The notes under the pieces: generated by a model
What the model was told of the DNA's origin: nothing
The model's database searches: none
The model's input: the letters and a program-made list of their open reading frames with translations, nothing else
In this document: one piece after another, positions 1-11,226 of the stretch
Layout of the letters: the number at the start of each line of letters is the position of its first letter
How positions within the stretch are numbered: position 1 is the stretch's first letter
Source of the DNA: Collybia mongolica
Taxonomy: Eukaryota; Basidiomycota; Agaricomycetes; Agaricales; Clitocybaceae
Assembly: GCA_013420905.1 (NCBI GenBank)
Contig: JAAXNY010000001.1
Span: 7,812,001 to 7,876,000 of the forward strand
DNA: 64,000 nt
Direction: 5' to 3'
Translations under genes and position numbers: made by a program

Positions 1-853
1 GCCCTCCCAAGACTAGTAATTGTCGGCCAGATTCAAAGCCACCATAGGCGATGCGCTGCAAGGCGGTTCGGCCTGAGCCTCTTATCATTCTGTCTCTCGA
101 CGTGGCACGCGTCCGTTCGTCTCCCCATCCGACACGTGTGGGCCCACGCATAGCAGTGCTAGAGCGGAATCTGCGTGAAATTTTGAGTCCACATCACGTT
201 GCACGAGAGCAGACGTACCGAATGCCCGACAAGGTGCTGCTGCCGCCTCCGTCCAAAGCGCGGACGGTCGACTGGCACCATCGCAACATTCCATGGCATG
301 GAAATAGACTGAGCAGCTCGCGTCAGAGAAAGCGCGTCGTGCCTGCCCAAGGTTGTCTGTCGTTGAGTAGCGGGAAAAAGGTTGCACCGCGTTCGTCAGT
401 GTCCCTGACTAGATATAATAGTGGGTATAAGGACGATTGTGTTTAAAAAGGAGGCCTTATACACCGTTGCGTTCTTCGTTCTCACCGTGCGAAGCAGTGA
501 CAAGAGCAGTCGGCAAATACCGGTTCTGGACTCAAACTTTAAAATCGACTGCAATTCCCACGCTACACAATCCACAGAAAGTCGATCAACATCCTTCGCC
601 GGCTTGATATCAACCGTCCTACAACAATTTGCCTTGAAAAATCCATTGGCACTAACAGGTGCGCCATCGCAAAACTAATCCCGTTTCTTTGAATCTAATA
701 GATGTTCCCTCGTCTGTTCAGAGGTCAATCGGGAGGTATATTCGTTATCTTTTGAACCTTTCTATTGAATAAAATACTTCATGTTTGTTTTTTTTCCTCA
801 CTGATCGTGCCGCACAAACTGACAGTATTTCTCAATTTTGCAGAAAATTTACA
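1..853. other. no supported gene; upstream region of P0
   Basis: Overlapping open frames of about 100-130 codons on both strands here have no recognisable motif. A stretch ending in a polypyrimidine tract and an AG at 842-843, just before the P0 start, could be the acceptor of a 5'-UTR intron, which is common in ribosomal protein genes. That is inference only. Confidence 0.4.
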
Positions 854-2077
854 ATGGGCGCAAGTCGTGCTGATAAGGAAAACTACTTTGTTAAGCTCAA
901 GGAGCTTCTCAACAAGTACCGTGCGTTACAGACAAGCTGAGGCAACGAGTTTCCTCTGATGTGCACATTCTTTAGCCTCCATCTTCTTGGTCAATGTCGA
1001 CAATGTCGGATCCAACCAGATGCATCAAATTCGGGTCGCCCTCCGTGGTAAGGGTGTTGTCTTGATGGGCAAGAACACCATGGTCCGTCGTGCCCTACGC
1101 ACTATCCTCGCCGAGTACCCTCAGTTCGAGCGTCTCCTTCCCTACATCCGTGGAAACATTGGCTTTGTCTTCACTTCGGAGGATCTCAAAGATATTCGTG
1201 AGATCATCGTCGCTAACAAGGTCGCTGCTCCTGCACGTGCCGGTGCCTTCGCCCCCAAAGACGTCGTTGTCCCTGCCAGCAACACCGGAATGGAGCCTGG
1301 AAAGACCTCTTTCTTCCAGGCCCTCGGTATCCCGACAAAGATTGCTCGTGGCACCATTGAAATTGTCTCCGACGTCAAGGTCGTCGTTGCTGGTACTCGT
1401 GTCGGAACTTCCGAAGCCACCCTGCTCAACATGTTGAACATCTCACCGTTCACATACGGTATGACTGTCGTGCAGATCTTCGACCAAGGGAACGTCTTCT
1501 CCCCTGATGTCCTTGACGTTGACGAGTCCGAACTCATTGGCCGCTTCATGTCTGGAATCAGGACAATTGCCGCCATCTCATTGGCCATCAACTACCCCAC
1601 AATCGTCTCTGTCACCCACTCGCTCGTCAACGCATATAAGAATCTCATCTCTGTTGCTCTTGCCACCGAGTACACCTTTGAGGGCGCTGAGAAGGTATGT
1701 CTCCCTTTTTTCTCTTCTGTTGCTTGTTCTTGGGTCAAATGATTATCAAAATATAAATACACTGAAAATACCAAGCGTCTTAAGGATGCAAAGCTGATCT
1801 TATACTATGATGGGTTTATGGACTTGCGCCATTTTGTTTTTTGTTTGAATCGTTCACTGATTGTCCAATCAGGTCAAGGAGTACCTTGCCAACCCCGATG
1901 CATTTGCCGTCGCTGCCCCCGCCGCCGATGCTGCCCCTGCTGCGGAGGCTGCCAAGGTAGAGGAGGAGGAGGAGAAGGAGGAATCCGACGAGGACATGGT
2001 CAGTAACCTGATCGTTACCAGTATTCCGCACACTCATGTGGATGTGTGCGATATAGGGCTTCGGTTTGTTCGACTAA
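854..2077 (+). CDS. RPP0: large-subunit acidic ribosomal stalk protein P0 (uL10)
   Basis: This encodes the P0 protein of the 60S ribosomal stalk, which binds the GTPase-associated centre of the rRNA and carries P1/P2 dimers for elongation-factor recruitment. Four exons fit: 854-920, 976-1694, 1873-1998 and 2057-2077, with GT..AG introns and continuous frame, giving 310 aa, the normal length. The start [12 protein letters not shown] is typical. The L10 domain follows (about residues 5-110, including KNTMVRRAL). An Ala-rich hinge and an acidic run [13 protein letters not shown] come near the end. The last exon is tiny and encodes only GFGLFD, the conserved P-protein terminus bound by elongation factors. 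Codon use is strongly biased to C-ending codons, as expected for a highly expressed gene. Confidence 0.98.
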
Positions 2078-2707
2078 TTTCTGTCCGGCGCTTCTCTACC
2101 CGTACTTCATGTGTTCTCTACTGTTTTCACGAGCAAAAAGCTGAATACATCTCTTCTGTACGATGTACCGGGCCGTGCGATGCGGCGCGATCGACCCATC
2201 AGTGCCCGATTGAGTCCTTGCGGCTACAGCGCCATGCGATTGATACCAAAAGGAAGCTTGAGTGAGGAATATTTGAGGGAGAACGTGCTATGATTGACAC
2301 ACGGTGTAACATCGGCGTAGAATTTTCCCAGTGAGGCAGGAAGGACCTCGGAATATGGGAGATCCGTCTCATGGACCAATTGGTTGGCGGTGGACTTAAA
2401 TGCATCATCAATGACTTTTGTTCTGACGCTCCAATGCGTTTTAACGCAATTTGTATTGTCTTGCTCCATTTCCAATACTATATAATAGACGCTTTGCACT
2501 GACCTTAAGATAATACTACTACCACCACTGATATTCCGTAGCTCGCCATCTCCATCTTAAGGATTTCTCCGAAGAGATATCAAACGTTTCTCGTTCGCCA
2601 GCACGTATCCGATTATCTTTCCCAATCTGGGTTTCAGGTCGTGAATTTGGGACATCTGTAAAGAGTCCAAAAGTAGGTATAAATACCACTTGTTCGCCTC
2701 AGGAAAC
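2078..2707. other. intergenic between P0 and TPS1
   Basis: No protein-like frame is convincing. It should hold the P0 3' end and the TPS1 promoter. TATA-like TATAAAT and TATATAAT stretches occur at about 2480 and 2678, but none can be assigned with confidence. Confidence 0.4.
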
Positions 2708-4568
2708 ATGAATTCCACTTCCCCGACTTCGCCCGTTGACAACCTAGAGATGAATCTCGGAAAGGACGGCCACCTCATCGTCGTCTCCAACCGTCTCCCC
2801 ATTACCATCAACAAGGACTCCGATGGCGAGTACCACTTCAAAATGTCATCGGGCGGTCTCGTCTCAGCGCTCTCGGGCTTCAAGAAATCTCTCAACTTCA
2901 CCTGGATCGGCTGGCCCGGTTTCTTTATACCAGTAAAAGACCGCCCGCTCGTCGACAAGCGGCTCATGGAAGAATACTCCTGCCAGGCCGTCTACCTCGA
3001 CGATGACGTCGCCGACCGCCATTACAACGGTTTCTCAAATTCCATCCTCTGGCCTCTCTTCCACTACCACCCTGGCGAGATGAACTTTGACGAGGAGAAC
3101 TGGTTGGCATATCGCCAGGCAAACATGCGGTTTGCCGAGGTCGTTCGGCAGCAGATCACACCAGGGGCGATGGTATGGGTCCAGGATTACCATCTCATGT
3201 TGTTGCCTATGCTCCTGCGCGGGCTGATAGACGGCCACCAGAACGCTGGGGACTTTACAATAGAGGAGTTGTCAAAAATCACGGAGGGTATTGAGGGAGA
3301 GAATAGTCCGCTCAGCCCAGCACCGAGTGTGTGTGGGATTAAGATTGGATTTTTCCTACATACGCCGTTCCCCAGTAGCGAGATTTACAGGTGCGTGTCA
3401 ATGTAATGGCGCTGCTCGGCTGATTCTAACAAGTTTTCTGGATAGAATTTTACCAGTGCGGAGAGAGATCTTGTTGGGCATTCTATATTGTGATCTCATT
3501 GGCTTTCACACGTACGACTACGCCCGTCATTTCCTGTCATCGTGCACCCGAATCCTCGGTCTCCCAACAATGCCCAATGGGGTTGAGTTCGAGGGTCGTA
3601 TGGCCCATGTCGGGACATTCCCGATTGGGATAGAGCCGGGGTCATTCATCGATGTAATTCGTTTTATGGCCTTTGACGAACCATTACTTACTGGCATATT
3701 ACAGAACCTGAAGAAGGATTCCGTAAAGAACCGAATCACGCAGCTAGAACAGCGATTTGGCGGTGTGAAAGTCATTGTCGGTGTAGATCGCTTGGACTAC
3801 ATCAAGGGTGTACCACAAAAGTTGCACGCCTTGGAACTGTTCCTCACTCAGCACCCGGAATGGATCGGCAAGGTGTGTCCCCATAAATCCCGCTCTAGGT
3901 TCAGACTGACGCCGTCCTCAGGTTGTCCTAGTGCAACTTGCGGTTCCTTCGCGTCAGGATGTGGAAGAATATCAAAACCTGCGTTCTACAGTGAACGAGT
4001 TAGTCGGGCGCATCAACGGCCGCTTCGGCACCGTCGAATTCATGCCCATCCACTTTATGCACAAAAGTCTCACATTCGACGAGCTCTGCGCTCTCTACGC
4101 CGTTAGCGACGTATGCCTTGTTTCCAGCACACGGGACGGCATGAACTTGGTGCGTAATCTTCCCCAATTCCTCAATTATTAACTCATCCACCTCTGCAGG
4201 TGTCATACGAATATATCGCGTGTCAACAGGAGCGCCAGGGGGTAATGATCCTCTCCGAATTCGCAGGGGCCGCGCAGAGCCTGAACGGGTCCATCGTCGT
4301 GAATCCATGGGACTCCCAGCAGGTCGCCGACGCGATCCATGAAGCGGTGACCATGGACGGCCCCACGCGTGCGGAAAACCACCGAAAACTGTTCAAGTAT
4401 GTGAACAAGTACAGCGCGGCGTTCTGGGGGAGCAGCTTCATCAAGGAGATGAGCAAGCTTGAGGTGGAGGAGGGGCAGGCTGTGTTGGAGGTCAAGGAGG
4501 ATACGGGAGGGGCGGGGAGCGTGTTGGTCAATGGGGAGGTTCCGATGGGCCCTTCGGTGGCGACCTAA
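2708..4568 (+). CDS. TPS1: alpha,alpha-trehalose-phosphate synthase (UDP-forming), GT20
   Basis: The enzyme transfers glucose from UDP-glucose to glucose-6-phosphate to make trehalose-6-phosphate, the first step of cytosolic trehalose synthesis and a control point for glycolytic entry. Exons 2708-3390, 3446-3872, 3922-4149 and 4200-4568 join in frame to 568 aa. GT20 hallmarks run in order: VSNRLPI near residue 27 with the UDP-sugar/phosphate-binding Arg, VQDYHLMLLPMLLR, GFFLHTPFPSSEIYR, GVDRLDYIKGVPQKL and SSTRDGMNLVSYEY near the C-terminus. The length is close to single-domain fungal Tps1 (about 480-560 aa), and there is no phosphatase (TPS2-type) domain. I chose the ATG at 2708 because the frame upstream has only a TTG codon. 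The C-terminal 30 residues after the GT domain are acidic and probably disordered. Confidence 0.97.
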
Positions 4569-4938
4569 ATTAACATGGGCATCAAGCTATGGGAGTGGGT
4601 AGCTTGATTCTCAGGCACTCCGTGACTTGCTGGGGGCGTTTTTTCCTTTGCTTTTGTTTATTCAACCTTCATTTCACGGGAAAGGGGGGGTACCTATGGC
4701 TATGATATAGATTGTACGTTACATTAAATTTGTAGAAAACAGCACTTTCTGCGTGTGTAGAAACACCGCAGGTGAATATTAATTTGGTATCATTATGTCG
4801 TGGCAGTATTACAATGTGGTATACATGGTGTTGAGAGTATAATGCTGGCGATACATAGTATTAAATACAGGTATCTGGTGTGGTCCCGTGGAATGACAGG
4901 CCTCTGTAGGTATCAGGCATGGTAGTGATAAGCATACA
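4569..4938. other. 3' region between convergent genes
   Basis: This is a short gap between the 3' ends of TPS1 (plus) and the DUF6699-like gene (minus). I see no open frame of note. A G-run sits near 4686. It probably holds both 3' UTRs. Confidence 0.4.
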
Positions 4939-6443
4939 TTAATTGAGAGGCTGCTTCGTCTTAATCTTCCACATCCCATCCTTACTCTTCGACAAGCCCA
5001 CAAAAATAACATCCGTGGACAGAAAGTCGATCCGCATGACGCCTTTATGCCGCAAGACAGGGAAACCGTGTGTGCGCTGCGCAAACGCAGTGGAGATTTC
5101 CTCGCGGTCAGCCGAGGTCAGGAGGATATTGTAATAATGGTTGCTCGTGATGCCCTCATGGAGCTGGTCGTACAACTGGGTGAACAAGTCCGCGAGGGTG
5201 ACGCCGTTCGCATGGGACGCCTCGATGTGGACGTACCACGGCAGGCGGGGGTGCCAGAGACACATCTCGTGTACAGGGGGCGACGTCGCGAGCTGGAAGA
5301 GGTCGAGCTGGTTCGACTCACGCTGGAGGTTCAGGAACACGATGTCGATGACCTCGGGCTCGTGTCGGAGATCGTGGTAGATGGGGCACGCGTCGGCGTC
5401 ATAGAGGATAAGCGGGTTGAGGTTGTAGCATGACCCTCGTGAGTCTAGTGAAAAGCATACATCAATATCACGCTTTTGGGGAGAGGGGAGGTGAGTACGC
5501 ACTGATCGCTGTCCGCACGCGCGAAAGACCACGCTTCAACCCCGAACCGCGTCGAGGTGAGTAATCCGGCCTCCATTCGAGAGGGCGTGACGCAACGAGA
5601 ACGAGTGAGTCTTGCAGGGGCGCTGCGTTTCCTCGAGAAGGTCGATTCAAGGGCTTTCTAGTGCTTGGGGGACGGCTCATAGTAAAATGCTTCTGCGCAT
5701 GACTGAGGGAAACGGGCAGATTGGCCATACTCGACGGTCGTGTATACAGCGGTGCGTGCTTTCCGCTGCGCGGCGTTGGAGGCACCCAAGGCACAAGTGC
5801 CAGGCGATTGTCAACGTCCGGGTCTGAGTCCGAGGATTCGCTATGTTGGGGCCAGCCTTGATGGAGAGTTCGCATTCGAACTGGGCCGCGCCGTGGTTGG
5901 GCAAGCGGAACGAGAGCGTTGAAAGGAGAATTCGGGTTTCCGTGTTGTGGCCAACCCTGGTTAACATTAGAGGTGTCCATACGAACAGGGCCTCTCCACG
6001 CTTGAGAAGGAGCATTATCCAAGTCTGAACTCGAGTCTGAGTCCGCGTCGTTGGGTGGAGGGCGGAGGATGGCTCGGGGGTCTGGCTGGATGGGGCCTCT
6101 CCGGACTAAGGGCATGTTATGAAGCGCAGAATTCACTGGTTCCAGGTACGGTGCATTATTGTCGCCTCCCCATGGGGGCGGTAGGGCATGGGGGTCGGCC
6201 CGCCATGAATTAGGTATATTCGGTTGTGCCTGTGGAAACGGTGTATTTGGATGTATTGTCCCGATTACGTGGAAAGGATCCGGTCCTGGTGCATAGACAG
6301 GGCGTCCAAGGTCTGGTAAGCTGTACCAGTTGGCCAGGTGAGGCTATTGTGGAGGTAGAGTTCGCGTGGAATACGCACTTCATATTATAAGGAGTCGCTG
6401 ATCCGTTAAAAACATGGGCTGGGAATGGGGGCCAATTTGCCAT
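4939..6443 (-). CDS. DUF6699-like protein with disordered N-terminal half
   Basis: Three exons on the minus strand join in frame: 6443-6379, 6320-5503 and 5444-4939, with 58-nt introns starting GTGCGT, giving 462 aa. Exon 1 reads MANWPPFPAHVFNG. The next roughly 270 residues are rich in Pro, Ser, Arg and Asp, with a motif like RRGPVRM repeated, and look disordered. The last 165 residues form a compact domain beginning CYNLNPLILYDADACPIYHD and containing MCLWHPRLPWYVHIEAS and VTLADLFTQLYDQL. This pattern resembles DUF6699, a domain of unknown function expanded in Agaricomycetes; the assignment is from memory of the family pattern. No function can be given. The gene is convergent with TPS1. Confidence 0.72.
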
Positions 6444-6765
6444 CTAGGCGTGAAGTAAACGGCAGAGTAGTAAATAATATGAGGTGGAAGCGCGTCGAAG
6501 GTAGTTCGTCGAGCGGGGACAAAGAAGAGGGGTGAAACGAATGGCTTGGGGGAGAGAGAATGAGGACGCCCACAAAGAACTGAGGTCCTTTCCTTTTGTC
6601 TCCAGCCGCTTAAAATTAGAAGGGGTAGAAACGGTGATATGCCTTGTACATTGGGTGGTGGATGCCAGAATGGAAACAAAAGCGGTCGCCTTGGCGCCGA
6701 ATCTACCATAACATATCGGCTCAGACCGGGCCGGCACAAGAGGGAGAAAACCCAAAAAGAGATTT
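6444..6765. other. upstream region of the DUF6699-like gene
   Basis: This 320-bp gap lies between the start of the minus-strand DUF6699-like gene and the 3' end of the tRNA-Pro gene. Short open frames exist but none looks protein-like. It is the likely promoter. Confidence 0.35.
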
Positions 6766-6854
6766 GGGCCTTGCTGGGAATCGAACCCAGGCCACTTGCA
6801 GTTGCATCCTGTTGGATTCCCAAAGCAAGTATCGTACCTCTAGACTACAAGGCC
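6766..6854 (-). tRNA. tRNA-Pro(UGG), intron-containing
   Basis: On the minus strand an acceptor stem GGCCTTG pairs with CAAGGCC, and the T-arm reads CTGGG-TTCGATT-CCCAG. The anticodon stem CTTGC/GCAAG encloses loop TTTGGG-T, placing UGG at positions 34-36. An 18-nt insert sits at the canonical intron site after base 37. A near-identical copy lies at 36886-36974, differing only within the intron. Confidence 0.9.
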
Positions 6855-7393
6855 ATGAAACAGTGAGCCTCGCTGCCGTACTCGAGAGGCCACAGAACTT
6901 GACGTTTGGATCCGCTTTGGGACTCCTTCGAGTCTTTCAAGTCTGACACTCACGGTCGAGCCTAAGTGCTATGTAATAAGAGTTCTTCACCAGCCACGGA
7001 GTCATCGTTAGTCCCTCCCAGGCATGCCGAACGAGCTATGACATACAGGTTTCTGCGGATGCGCGCTAAGATTCGACCCCAACACCCTCCGAATTACTGG
7101 GCCACATGCACTCATGACGCCTCTCTAAAACGTGGAATATTGGGGCTACGACGACGTTACTTGGGGTACCTTCCTCGTCCATACTACGAAGCATGCAGCT
7201 GTAGGATAGTAGTTGTGCCCGTTTGATATCGGACAGATATGGAGTGTTCTCGAATTGTTTTATAATGGGGGCGCGATCGGGCGGTCTTGAACCTGAGGCC
7301 TGAAAGTTTACAGTGTGTTTCCATTTTAATTGGGCCGTCCCTTAGAGACACTTCGGGGCCGTCTGATTCTCTTGCCCTTTGCCCTCACCAACG
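6855..7393. other. no supported feature
   Basis: I see no convincing coding frame. A weak T-arm-like stretch near 7075 is not accompanied by a cloverleaf. Confidence 0.35.
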
Positions 7394-8921
7394 ATGCCTC
7401 ATCGTCGTACCCACCCCAGCTCAACAAAGCCTAGTACAAGCCAGCTCCCTGCTCAACCTATTGTATCCACCCCTTCACTTGATCCCCCCCGTCCCCCAAA
7501 GCGTCGTCGGCAAAATAAAGAAGATGCTTCCACAACCCTTTATGGATCCCAGGATATCCTGCAAAAAGTCGAAGTCGCCTCCCTCTCTGTATCTGTCCGC
7601 AGAAACCACATGTCCATAAAGAATATATGGCTGAATCACTTCACTGACATTTTGGGAAGCGAAGAGAGGGCTCTCGCTACCCTGCAGCCCAATGCCGCAC
7701 TTCCAAAGTTTGACGCTTTCAAAGCCTTCGTATGCGCGCTTGGCCGCTGGGGTGTAGGTACCGTTGGTTGGTCATTCCTCTCGGCGAAAGTAAATGCAGA
7801 TTGTGTTTTGGACATGGTACGCATCTCCATTCCTACCCTCCATGCACATATGCGCATCTCACCGCAGTTGGATCATCGCCAAGCTAGAAAGACAAGTGAC
7901 GTATATGGCAATTCAATCCATACCGTATGTTTATTCCATGCCTTCAAAAAACCTCCACCGCTTAAAATATTGTCCCAGGCTATTGACTCCTTACATCGAA
8001 AAGCAACAAGAGGGGACATGACTTACATAAACCAACTTCCGTCAATCGAATGTTACACAACCTGCTACTTTTGTGGCTTATCCGTCTTCAAAGATGAAAA
8101 TGCATCTGCCCACTTTGAGGAATGTTATACTAGCGCTATCGCCAACATTTTTTCGAAGATCAAGGAACAAGACTCTTCACCTATGTACGTTCCTACCAAT
8201 CACTACCTACGTAACACTGACTCAGATGTCCAGGGGCTTCGGGAGCTTGTCGCACACTGTCTCTTCAGGGAGAGGATTTAAAGTCATCAACACGTTCTGC
8301 CCCTTGTGCTTATTTGACACTACCTTATCCTGGGACCAGCGAATGATGTGAGTATGCTCTGTTCCGTCGACTTTATTACTGATATTGCCAAAGCCCACAT
8401 CCAAAGCCCTCGAGCATGGCACAACACATCGTATTGCATGGTAAGGAGGAGGGCGAGTTCCGCATGGAGAAAATGTTATATTGTGGCTTTTTTCCGTGGG
8501 AGAAGGACGAAGATAATCCTGATGCAAAGTATACATTCTCTACACAATGTCATACAAACGCAACTAATAAACGCGAAGCTGGTTCTCAGTCCCAGATATG
8601 TTCACGCACCTCCACAACGACCATGGCTACGAATTGCTGGCATGCACCGATCCGTTCCACTATCTATGCTCTCGTCGCAAATGGCGAGATATCATTTCTG
8701 AAAAGCGGGATCTTAGGACTGGTGGTGTTTCGAATACAATATTTTATGCGTCTGATATCCGGCGCATTCGCGAGCTTTTGGGGCATAACGCCAAAGAGTT
8801 TGGGACTATTTGCTTGGCGGATTGTTGTCGGACGGCTGAGGCGAAGGCGACGGATCTTGCGGCCCTTGACAGGATGTATGAAGAGCAGAATCCAGATCGC
8901 AACCCACCTGATCGTGCTTAG
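7394..8921 (+). CDS. zinc-finger protein related to recombinase-like relics in the nearby island
   Basis: Six exons fit one continuous frame: 7394-7816, 7868-7924, 7979-8184, 8234-8347, 8394-8528 and 8579-8921, giving 425 aa. The N-terminal 60 residues are basic and Pro/Ser-rich (PPRPPKRRRQNK could be a nuclear signal). Residues 70-141 are a helical domain (KNIWLNHFTDIL, FVCALGRWGVGTVGW). A C2HC finger is visible at C189-x2-C192-x12-H205-x3-C209, and a C2H2-type finger at C251-x2-C254-x23-H278-x3-H282, followed by an MFTHLHNDHGYELL segment. Every segment and all five intron sites have counterparts in the broken copies at 11.7-23.5 kb. Those copies carry an extra recombinase-like core between exons 3 and 4 material that is absent here. 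The best guess is a nuclear DNA-binding protein derived from, or sharing an ancestor with, that mobile family. The role is unknown. Confidence 0.72.
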
Positions 8922-9714
8922 ATGCGATGTTTGCTGAACGGTCTCTTGTTAATGTTCTGTTCGTGGAATGTTTTCATATCCTTGTGTAAAATCGAGTTCT
9001 GAACGGGGCGTAAACCATGGAACAATTTCAGAGGCCCAACGGAGCGCATATACCTTGTGAGCAACCAAAGTGACACAAATAACCGGCTTCTATTCTTCGC
9101 CATTACCTTTCCTCCTTTCCATCAGCCATTAGTGCCTGTCCAGCTTCCTCATGGTCTGGAATTGAAGGCTGAAGCCAGTGTTGGGGAAATCACTTCCCCC
9201 ACTCTGCTCTCATATGTGCATATATGCTAATGGACTCTCCACGGCCGAAGCACTGAATAGGTGAAGCTGCGTCGCTTTACGCATACAACGACCCTGAGGT
9301 CCGTCCTCACCAGATCAACACGCTCGACGCAATGCCTAGTACAGTGTTACGTGACCCTATAGCTCTTCAGGTAGGTATGCGTGACCTTTGCGGTAGGATC
9401 CCTCGTTTCCCTGGCCCGCCACACCTCGACAGAGTGGTCAGCCCCCACACCCAAATCCCCAATTCCAGGTTCATCTAAACCGCGTTGAGGGTAAGTACAT
9501 GGCGTCCTGAAGGAAGCCAAAACCCACTGCGGCAAAGGGAGAATAAATACTTCAGACATTGCAAACCCGGGTTGTCAGGGTGAAGATAGAGATCGAACTA
9601 CTACTCGTTACTGAAGCGCTCAACGGAGGTATATCGGCGTCGCTCTAAATCCCAAACTTCTTGGGCGATGAAAACCTTTTTGCAGGTTTTTTTTCTATCC
9701 CCCAACAGCCTGAC
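8922..9714. other. no supported feature
   Basis: Only short, unremarkable frames occur between the zinc-finger gene and the SET-domain relic. Confidence 0.35.
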
Positions 9715-10658
9715 ATGGACACCGTGTTCTGTCTTAGAACGACTCCATATGACGGCCGTGGACTTTTCTCAACAGCACGAATTCCGAAGGACACTTTTAA
9801 TTTCTTGCTTGCGACGCATATACGCCACCGTCATCTATCGCAAATTCCGCGAGGAAGTCTGTGGGCACTGCTTTACGTACGCCTTTGACGTCCGCAGGAA
9901 CACATGGAATACTCAACTCGATGGTCAGGTGGGGAACGGGGTGCAGTTCTACAGGGAAGAATGTCAGGATGCGTGGCTGACTGAGCGGAACGCCCGAAAT
10001 TTACAAGGGATTATGAATGCTGCTGTGTCGACAAGATTGCAAATTGCATGAGGATGCCCAAAGGAACCCCGAAGCCTACATTCGTTGACCATTTACAATC
10101 CAAAGACGTCATCCGCGAGATCCATGACCTTTACCGGAAATATGCTGAAGAAACCTACCCACGCCCAGTAGGCATCTCATGCCTGGATGAGGTGAGACTA
10201 GACGCTGTGCGATTCGTCGTCTCTACGTTCGTCCGAAGATACCTCGAGAGGATCGCACCTATTGCTCCCAATACGCTGAGTTGCTCCGCTTTTCTACAGA
10301 CTTCAAGTTGACGAAGTCATGCATATTTGCTCACGGCCGTGATTTGCACCTGAAAATATACGGTTTCCTGTTTTCGATTCTCTAAGCCGACGTTCAGTCG
10401 TCCGAAATGGTCCGCGCTATCTGAGACCGTGATCAGGGCAACGTTTTTGGCCCACAGGACATGTCAACGAAGGGAGGTAGCGAAATGTTGGGAAGGAGCA
10501 TGTACGTTTCCGGATCGTATTTCAATCATGGTATACTCCCTTAATTTATCACCCATAATGGCACGAGCTAAATGTGCCAACTAGACTGCGCGCCAAATGC
10601 TTTGAAGGCGCGGAACATCCAGGATCCACTGAGCGGGCTCACCTTACAAGGTACTTGA
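9715..10658 (+). pseudogene. decayed SET-domain (lysine methyltransferase-like) gene
   Basis: A fungal SET-domain protein is readable in pieces. It starts MDTVFCLRTTPYDGRGLFSTARIPKD, the usual SET N-terminal GRGLF block, at 9715. It then changes frame by about 9810 into a Cys-rich insert (EEVCGHCFTYAF, FYREECQDAW), and changes frame again near 10045 (KDVIREIHDLYRKYAEE). Further on, MYVSGSYFNH at 10501-10530, a GT..AG intron at 10531-10584 and then DCAPNALKARN rebuild the SET signature NHxC. Stops interrupt the frame at about 10383 and 10423, and the domain ends early at 10658 without the usual GEELxIxY block. In related intact proteins this would be a SAM-dependent protein methyltransferase. 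Here it cannot make a full product. Confidence 0.68.
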
Positions 10659-11122
10659 TGCTGAAGCCCAGCATGTTCCTCCATCGAACTTTAAACAATT
10701 CGGTCGGACCTCTTGTCTTCCTGCATCGCCACTCCTCGGTCTAACGGTCAGCCGCCGCCCCGAATCCAGGCTCGCGTTGAATATCTCACCCACTGATTAG
10801 CTCAGGCTCTGGCGTCCATCCTCCCGCATTAGCCTACCGCGTAATCACTTCAAGCCTGCTATATATTAACGTTGCGTCGGGCCTCGTGGCTATGCATGAC
10901 CAACTATCTCTTAATAGCCTTTAACAGTATCACTATGTGCTATTTACCAGTGTTGGTCATCTGCGAGGCCCCTGTTATTGTAAGCCGCCCACAAGATTTT
11001 GGATCTCGTGCCAAATCAATTAGGTGAGTGACGTCATTGAAGAGCCTCAGCCTTTCCCATCTAGCCGACCTCCCTTTTTTCTTTTTGACAGAAGAAAAGA
11101 ACAACAAAAAGATTTAACCTTC
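10659..11122. other. no supported feature
   Basis: No coding frame is visible. It may contain further unrecognisable remains of the SET-domain gene. Confidence 0.3.
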
Positions 11123-11226
11123 TACCGAGGATGGGGATCGAACCCACAACCTTTGCCTAAGCAAGTCAGGTGACTGAGGTCACGTGATCTCCGGAAAGCA
11201 ACGCGCTACCATTGCGCTACCACGGC
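11123..11226 (-). tRNA. probable tRNA-Arg(CCG) with long intron
   Basis: On the minus strand the D-arm reads TAGCGCAATGGTAGCGC and the T-arm GTGGG-TTCGATC-CCCAT. A weak anticodon stem TTGCT/GGCAA encloses TTCCGG, suggesting anticodon CCG, with about 32 nt of intron after base 37. The acceptor stem GCCGTGG/CCTCGGT has one mismatch, so the gene may be diverged or decayed. It lies exactly at the left edge of the CpG-poor island. The isotype is tentative. Confidence 0.55.

Noticed and set aside
51..446. 131-codon plus-strand frame and overlapping minus-strand frames upstream of P0
   Set aside because: Frames are open on both strands at once in GC-rich DNA, with no domain, low coding character and no supporting splice structure.
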